Shown: positions 59,501-64,000 of the stretch, one piece after another | Numbering within the stretch: position 1 is the stretch's first letter | Layout: each line of letters opens with the position of its first letter | NCBI GenBank assembly: GCA_012845835.1 | Contig: JABAKD010000011.1 | Location: forward strand, 11,723,865-11,787,864 | Length of the DNA stretch: 64,000 bases | DNA from: Undaria pinnatifida | Lineage: Eukaryota; Sar; Phaeophyceae; Laminariales; Alariaceae | Direction of reading: 5' to 3' | The notes under the pieces: generated by a model | What the model was told of the DNA's origin: nothing | What the model saw: only the letters and a program-made list of their open reading frames with translations | Databases searched by the model: none | Made by a program: the position numbers and the translations under genes

Positions 59501-62217
59501 TTTTTTTTATTGTTTTGATTCCTTTTACAGCGGAAATGAAAAGGCGTGCCTCGACTTGATCCTTGACGTTGCCTGCTTTCCCTGGTTGGTTCCCTTTTTT
59601 TATGGGTTGTGACCTCTCGTTTGGCGTAAATGGAAAAGGCGTACCTTGGCTTGATGGATAACGGTGCCTGCTTCGCCCGAACGATACCTTTTTTTTTCAA
59701 GAATGTTGGAGCCTCGTTTGGCACATACGGGAATTGCGCGCCTTTGCTTGACGCTCGCCGTTATCTGCTTATCCCTATTTTTTTCATTTCAAGGTTGGGG
59801 ACTCTCGTTGGGCGGAAATGGAAAATGTTTACCTTGGCTGAATCTACCTTTTACAAGGTTATGGAACCTCGTTCGCCAAAAAAATGGGGAAAACGCACCT
59901 TGGCGCGATCCGAAAACGTTGTCTGCTTCTCCCGATTATTTTTTTTTGTTCAGCTCGTGGAGCCTCGTTTGGCAGAAATGGAAAAAGCGTACCTCGGGAA
60001 GGACTTCGAAAGTTTCGGCAAGCTGACGATGCAGGACAGCAACCAGTTCCACGCGACCTGCCTCGACACCTACCCTCCCATTTTTTACATGAACGACGTC
60101 AGCAGGTGAACTATTGTTAGCAGTAACGCAAAAATCACCTTCGCCGGAGATAAGGAAGAAAGAGGTAGGAAGGCGAAAAATACGGGCAGTGGAAGCTGGA
60201 GCGTATCGGGTGTTGAGTAGAGTTGTGAGTTGGCTGGACTTGACAGCTAGCTTTTAGAGCGTACTGTGCGTGTTCCGGGCCGATGGCGATAGAAGGGTAG
60301 AGCATGGGCATGCGCGTCGATACGATTTCGATCATGACGAGGATGCGGTACACGAGATCTCATCACTCTCTTCAGCATAGGATATCCCATGCTCCCCCTC
60401 CCCCCCCCCGTCCCCGCCGCCGCCGGCCCCATTGTCCCTCGTGCGGTCGGGATATCCTCGACCTATGCGGTACGTGAAGGTCGATAATTCGAATCGTGCA
60501 CGCCTACAACGCCTTCCATGGAGAGGTTCGCGCGGCCTATACTTTCGACGCGGGGCCTAACGCTGTGGTGTACCACCTCGCGGGAAACTCGGCGGAGCTC
60601 TTGGCGCTACTGCTGCGATTCTACCCGGCGCCGGACGCGGAGGACGACGCCTCTCCGAGCAGGTCAGCCATTGCAATCGTTGGTCTCGATACTGCCAACG
60701 GTTGGTCACAATAATAAACAAAATTTTTGGTGCTTTGGCTTTCCGTATCTCGTGCATATGTAATATATGTAGTCTATATGGTTTGCTGTTTTGTGAACTC
60801 GCGTGGCCTCTCGAGCGGGCCCGGCAGTGATCGTACCGGAAAAGCCCGGGAAGATAAGGCCTTTAGTACACACCAGCACCTGGTATGTACATGTATAGTC
60901 TAGTAATTCATTGTGGTATGATTTATGGACCATTGTTATCGAACATTTTTTTTCATGGTTTTCCTGTTTTTGTGTTTTGCGACTTGGCCCAGCTTCAACG
61001 AATTGTTGGTTAATACAAACACATCTCGTTACTTGCTTCGTTTCGAGAATTTTCCGAAAATTTTGCCATGTTTTCCGGGTTAGGGTTAGTAGCGTTAGGG
61101 GCTAGAGTCGTGTACCAGGTACGTTGCGACCATGTTGTTGAAGGTGGGCCGTAGTCGTACACGCCGCTTTCCTTCTTGAGGGGCGTTTTTATTCCCACGG
61201 TTTTTGGTGCACTCAAATGTCTGCCGCGCTGACCATGTTGTGCTGATCGCGGCCGCCGCCGCCGCAGCAGCTGCACGCTGTTGAATTTACTGGTTCAGAA
61301 AGCGTTCCTCTTTTTCCAGTTTTGCGTGTTTTTTTCACAGCCGCGACAGCTGCACGCTGTTAAATTCTCTGAGTAGGAAAGTGTTCCAAGGGTGCGCTGA
61401 GCATTATATGGTATACGCTCTTAAGACAAACCCGGTTATCTACCCGGGTATACCCGGTACAACCAACGTAGGCAGCGGGTATGACCAACGTAGACCGGGC
61501 ATCTACCCGGGTATGACCAACGTAGACAGGGCTGGTACCCGAGAACCCCAGAGTGTAAACTTCGAAGTACCCTACTAATCACACCCTTGAATGTTCCTTC
61601 CTGTTTTCCCTTTTGTTCTTGAACGCCGCCGCCGCAGCAGCAGCGGGTATGTCAACAATAAGGAGGCGATGGAGGCGGCGGCGGAGGCGGAGAAGGCTCT
61701 TCCAGAGGGGCTGTACGAAGCGTGCTTGAAGACGGGGAGGACACCAACCGCGGGAGAGGTCAAGCTCATTTACTACACTAAGGCGCGTCGCTTTCGTTTT
61801 TCCGCGACGTGGTTTGTGACCACGGAGCCCAAGTAATCCAGGCTGCATCACCATCAATCAGCCAGTATCACTTCCAGCAGCCAGTCAACATTGACATGAG
61901 ACCTGTCCAAAGCCGACATTTTGGTTGTATCTGCCCCCTTGGTTTGGAGAAAATCGACTCTGTACGGGAGTGCGTTATCTTGTGTGTTATACCGTTGGGT
62001 CCCGGGATTAGAACGCATTCCTGTGCTTGCGGAAAAAAAATTGAAAACGCATAGACTGCATGCATGATAACATCCCTTTATGTCTTGCACCCGTTGCCGA
62101 ACCATCGCCCCTCCGTGACAGGCTGGAGGCTCCCCCCGAGTGTCGGAAGATGAAGAACGAATGCTTAACTTGGAAAGCGGGGATCCTGTGTTTCTAGTGG
62201 ACAACGGCACCGCGTAA
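50585..62217 (+). CDS. MVD: mevalonate diphosphate decarboxylase, 12 exons, complete
   Basis: Exons: 50585-50722, 51671-51744, 55854-55926, 56257-56389, 57161-57254, 57809-57878, 58589-58673, 59388-59440, 59954-60105, 60480-60662, 61638-61782, 62122-62217. The sum is 1296 bases, 431 residues, close to the usual 390-420. The enzyme makes isopentenyl diphosphate from mevalonate diphosphate with ATP, the last step of the mevalonate route. Landmarks: VIKYWGK (residues 21-27), [10 protein letters not shown], the GHMP phosphate loop [13 protein letters not shown] (123-135), [34 protein letters not shown] and YTFDAGPNA with the catalytic Asp at about 314. The start sits in a GCCATGG context. Phases match at all 11 junctions. 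Intron 11 uses a GC donor (AAG|GCGCGT at 61783): read-through would give an off-family tail ending at 61836, while splicing gives [15 protein letters not shown], the expected C-terminus. No disrupting change is seen. Confidence 0.95.
50752..50990. mobile_element. MITE-like element family D, copy 4, in MVD intron 1
   Basis: It contains TATACCGGAAACTGGCACTA, CCGGCACTATACCGAAAACA and a closing CCGGCACTATAGGGAGACCC. It begins about 30 bases after the exon 1 donor. Confidence 0.55.
51019..51085 (+). other. tRNA-like head, related to 14371-14448
   Basis: GGCATTCCCGGTGGTCTGGT has an A-box-like TGGTCTGGTGG. No clear B box or cloverleaf follows. It is in MVD intron 1 just after the family D element. 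Confidence 0.25.
52110..52460. repeat. family H (TTTTGGCGGTA) minisatellite, array 1
   Basis: Repeated TTTTTCGGCGGTAATGCAA, TTGGCGGTA and GGCGGTAGGCGGTA words, period about 40-60. It lies in MVD intron 2; the related array is at 55045-55420. Confidence 0.8.
52620..53260. repeat. diverged direct duplicate in MVD intron 2
   Basis: GCGGCGGAACTAACTCTACT followed by a CTTGTGG block occurs at 52670 and again at 52965. The long minus-strand frame across this segment (52731-53294) has no recognisable domain. Confidence 0.45.
53760..53945. repeat. A/G-rich low-complexity tract
   Basis: Purine-only stretches of GAAAAGAAAA and AGAAAACAAGA type; the Lys-rich frame is an artefact. Confidence 0.8.
54100..54756 (-). 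mobile_element. 5'-truncated LINE (non-LTR retrotransposon) 3' end, in MVD intron 2
   Basis: The minus-strand frame 54756-54406 (116 aa) reads [20 protein letters not shown], then [20 protein letters not shown] and [20 protein letters not shown]. This is the typical thumb/tail region after the reverse-transcriptase domain of LINEs. A shifted frame continues toward 54240 ([18 protein letters not shown]), so it is frameshifted. A pyrimidine-rich run lies at 54145-54205. The polymerase core and any endonuclease are missing; the copy is dead. Confidence 0.75.
55045..55420. repeat. family H (GGCGGTA) minisatellite, array 2
   Basis: GTCGAGAGTTGGCGGTACTT occurs four times with small changes, then TTTTCGGCGGTA-type words as in 52110-52460. 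It lies in MVD intron 2. Confidence 0.85.
56390..56880 (+). repeat. minisatellite of donor-like units starting at the MVD exon 4 donor
   Basis: From the real donor CTCA|GTGAGTACC onward, units of about 25-32 bases repeat CA(G)CAGTGAGTACCTTCACG followed by TGTACACCA. About 15 degenerate units keep a GTGAGTA core. The array fills the first 490 bases of intron 4. Confidence 0.85.
56884..56985. mobile_element. MITE-like element family B2, copy 3
   Basis: It opens ATTGACGCCTTTACAACCGG and closes GGGGGCTCTAAAGGGGTCAA; closest relative is 10405-10503. Confidence 0.65.
57585..57745. repeat. 42-bp minisatellite, four copies, in MVD intron 5
   Basis: Head-to-tail units of CTGCGCTAACCCGTCGTCCT and TCTGTCGCTTTCCCGAC, nearly identical, ending about 60 bases before exon 6. 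Confidence 0.9.
57990..58260. repeat. dispersed repeat family E, copy 3
   Basis: Words such as AATCACGATTCGTGAC, ATCACGTTTTGC and CTCGTGACAAAT, related to 18975-19316 and 30858-31165. It lies in MVD intron 6. Confidence 0.45.
58671..58774 (+). repeat. 52-bp tandem duplication across the MVD exon 7 donor
   Basis: CAGGTAAAACGTACTTGGAT and its continuation to GCTGTTAATTG is repeated at 58723 as CAGGTAAAAGGTATTTGGAT, with only about two differences. The first copy holds the real donor (GCAG|GTAAAA at 58673/58674); the second offers an equally good donor 52 bases downstream. Confidence 0.9.
59525..59953 (+). repeat. about five decayed copies of the MVD exon 9 acceptor junction
   Basis: Units at about 59525-59590, 59600-59685, 59688-59765, 59775-59845 and 59850-59940 each repeat a T-rich run, an acceptor-like CAAG or ACAG, a TGGAGCCTCGTTTGGC-like start, an AAATGGAAAA block and GCGTACCTTGG, that is, the start of exon 9 at 59954. 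All but the last have lost the frame or conserved residues. Confidence 0.8.
61250..61400 (+). repeat. diverged duplicate block upstream of MVD exon 11
   Basis: GCAGCTGCACGCTGTTGAAT and a CAGAAAGCGTTCCT block recur as ACAGCTGCACGCTGTTAAAT and GGAAAGTGTTCC about 80 bases on. The GCCGCCGCCGCAGCAG head resembles the true acceptor at 61625-61643. Confidence 0.5.
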
Positions 62218-62329
62218 CTTTGCGGGGGGGAGGGGGGGGGGGTATTGGTGATGTCGATGTGTGGAGTTACACATCTTGGGGTTGGTTTTAAGCTCTCTGT
62301 TGATGGGGCTGTTGTAGTTGCAGCAGCTA

Positions 62330-62560
62330 ACAGTAAAGGCGTAGGTCTTCACGCACAGCCCCCACCATTGGAATACAGGGCACAGGAAGACTAGATTTAG
62401 TGGTAGGTATACTGTGCTTCAGCGCCAACGGTATTCATCAGCGTGCTATTCTCCAGTTACTTGCTTAATAATTTAGGGTGGATGGTCATCTGATTCGAGG
62501 AGGCTACAGTAAAGGGCACAGGCAAAGAAGGTTAGATTTAGTGGTGGGCATATTTATGTC
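62330..62560 (+). repeat. diverged direct repeat downstream of MVD
   Basis: AGTAAAGGCG, GGCACAGG(A/C) and TTAGATTTAGTGGT blocks occur twice (about 62331-62415 and 62508-62550). It may include the MVD 3' UTR. Confidence 0.45.
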
Positions 62561-62774
62561 GCACGTGGAAGGTTCTACGTTCTCAGTGATGTTGCAGTGT
62601 CGTGGGGCGATGCAGCAATTCGAGGTGGCATGTCATCACCCAGCCCAGCTGCAGCCATAAATTCGGTTGCGAAAGTAAAACCATAAATCAATGTTCGAGG
62701 GTGACTCAGCAGCTCTGTTTTATCCGAGGCAGTGAAATCTGCGCGATCTGTGCGACGTGTGTAAGTATTTGATC

Positions 62775-63130
62775 ATGACTCAACCAGACCCATGTCCACA
62801 TGATCTGTGTGATCTGTCCGACATGTTAAAATATTTGGTCACGACTCGACCCGGCTCATGTCCACCAAAGCCTGTCATTTGACCAACGCCGGGTAGGTCC
62901 ACTGGGTGCATCCCTTCGGCCTACTACTCTGAGTTGGCATGATCTGTGTGATTTGTAGGATCTGTCAGACATGTCAATGAAATGTTAAAATTCGGCCACG
63001 ATTCAACCAGATTCATGCCCACCATGATCTCTATCAGCTGTCCGATTTGGTCACGACTCGACCATATTCATGTCCACCAACGCCTGTTCTATGATCAACG
63101 CCCAGTGAGTCCAGTGGGTGCATCCCTGCG
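62775..63130 (-). repeat. tandem duplicate spanning the end of the exon at 63102-63244
   Basis: The plus-strand order GACTCGACC, TTCATGTCCACCAA(A/C)GCC, ATGACCAACGCC and AGGTCCACTGGGTGCATCCC at 62830-62910 is repeated at 63050-63125, where it overlaps the end of an apparent minus-strand exon. The spacing is about 215 bases. Confidence 0.7.
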
Positions 63131-63244
63131 CGAACACGTGATACGGGGGTCGGAGGGGGCCGTCCGCGCTGAGCTCCAGTGTGCTACCGTCGACGAACGT
63201 GCCATCGGCAAAAATCACCTCGTCCCCATAGCCCGGTGTCACGC
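63102..63244 (-). CDS. one exon of an unrecognised gene
   Basis: On the minus strand after GTGCCAG the frame reads GDEVIFADGTFVDGSTLELS and then DGPLRPPYHVFAQGCTHWTH. Its composition and regular pattern are protein-like, and the family is not recognised. The exit might be a GC donor (TGG|GCGTTG), since no GT is present at the break, or the frame may run on to a stop at 63051. The gene would lie mostly right of the window and converge on MVD. Confidence 0.4.
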
Positions 63245-63313
63245 CTGGCACTGTGAGCGACAGGCGGATGGGTCACAGACGCGCGTTTGCAAACGGAGAG
63301 AGAAATACCATCA

Positions 63314-63558
63314 GTAACCCTTTCGGGACTTGATAATATCTTGATTATAGTATAGCAACCAAAAAACGACGATTGCCATATTGTCAAGCGTCTACCGGTA
63401 GCGTGAGCGCGCAGCAGCACGAGTAGGATCATGCTGCGCCCGTCTCATACTAATGTCTGTATTTGTTGTAGTTCGGATACCACTTTTATCATTGCCGACC
63501 AGCAGTGGCCAATGCCGTAATCGTCAATATTTCGCTCCGAAGTCTCAAAGGGGTTCAT
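63314..63558. mobile_element. MITE-like element family B1, copy 2
   Basis: It has inverted ends AACCCTTTCGGGACTT and AAGTCTCAAAGGGGTT and is collinear with 17960-18246 across 245 bases, including GCGTGAGCGCGCAGCAGCAC and TTCGGATACCACTTTTATCA. Confidence 0.75.
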
Positions 63559-63721
63559 GAATGCTACTGGCGTGCTCTTTCCCGGTGGCTGCGTGTGCGA
63601 ACTAGATCGGGGTTAGCACTTTGTGGCTGAGACCTGGCTGGCGGTGTTGCTGGGACTACCTAATGTCGTTGGCATCTCATTGCGTCTATTAAAAAACAAC
63701 TTGAACATTTCCTGAGCTAGA

Positions 63722-64000
63722 AATCCGTTTGGGTTGGTCGGTGCTACTTGCCGGATTGCTTGCGCGGCTAGTGGCTATTATTTTTCTTCAATTTTTCAAC
63801 AGCCCTCCCCCCCCCTTTTTGTTGGAGGTCCCTATTAGGAGTAGAAACGGTGCTCCGTCTCGAAAGGGGTGCGTGGTCAATGGTCAAATGACTAAGGAAC
63901 GCAACAAATGAGTACGCCCCCCTCGCCCCCCCCCCCTTTTTGTATTGCAACAACCCCGTGATTCCAAGCCAACCACACACCAGAGGGAAAGCCTGTATTG
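63722..64000. repeat. dispersed repeat family C, copy 5, cut by the window edge
   Basis: It opens GGTTGGTCGGTGCTACTTGC and ends CCAAGCCAACCACACACC; the CGGGTC core is mostly missing. Confidence 0.5.

Noticed and set aside
61783-61836. Read-through C-terminus of MVD exon 11 ([10 protein letters not shown] and stop)
   Set aside because: It does not resemble the family end. A GC donor at 61783 joined to 62122 restores the expected C-terminus in phase.

Overview
The window is nuclear DNA from an intron-rich eukaryote with long, repeat-filled introns. Every protein that can be rebuilt from it needs phase-consistent splicing of many small exons. The gene style (many introns, a mevalonate-pathway enzyme, a GT-A-like glycosyltransferase, GC-AG introns, dispersed short repeats and a LINE fragment) points to a large-genome alga, most likely a stramenopile such as a brown alga. 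That placement is inference; no rRNA or organelle marker is present.

Layout. (1) 0-2.5 kb: dispersed repeats, minisatellites and a 79-bp near-palindrome. (2) 2.49-7.58 kb, plus strand: the 3' part of a glycosyltransferase gene, five exons. (3) 7.6-12.3 kb: transposon remnants and minisatellites. (4) 47.34-12.31 kb, minus strand: one ~35-kb gene of about 30 exons, best read as the kinetochore scaffold KNL1/Spc7/Spc105. It has MELT-like repeats (RR-x-T-A-D-F-S/T), an RVMF phosphatase-docking motif, long Ser/Arg-rich disorder, a Spc7-like coiled coil and a short RWD-like C-terminus. (5) 47.3-50.6 kb: a divergent intergenic region. (6) 50.59-62.22 kb, plus strand: mevalonate diphosphate decarboxylase (MVD), complete in 12 exons (431 aa); intron 2 holds an antisense LINE fragment. 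(7) 63.10-63.24 kb, minus strand: one exon of an unrecognised gene that converges on MVD.

The most unusual signal is repeated at exon edges of all four genes. Real exons are flanked on the intron side by tandem, often decayed, copies of their own splice junction: exon edge plus donor, exon edge plus acceptor, or a whole exon with both sites. More than a dozen junctions show it, at ages from nearly identical (148-bp copies at 2819-3114) to barely recognisable. Four of about 44 inferred introns also use a GC donor. Together these suggest a genome where introns grow, and extra exons arise, by local duplication across splice junctions.

The genes do not form one pathway. KNL1 (chromosome segregation) and MVD (isoprenoid synthesis) are head to head about 3.2 kb apart. 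The glycosyltransferase and KNL1 are tail to tail. All gene models come from reading frames, splice-site phase and motif continuity; no alignment or transcript evidence was available.
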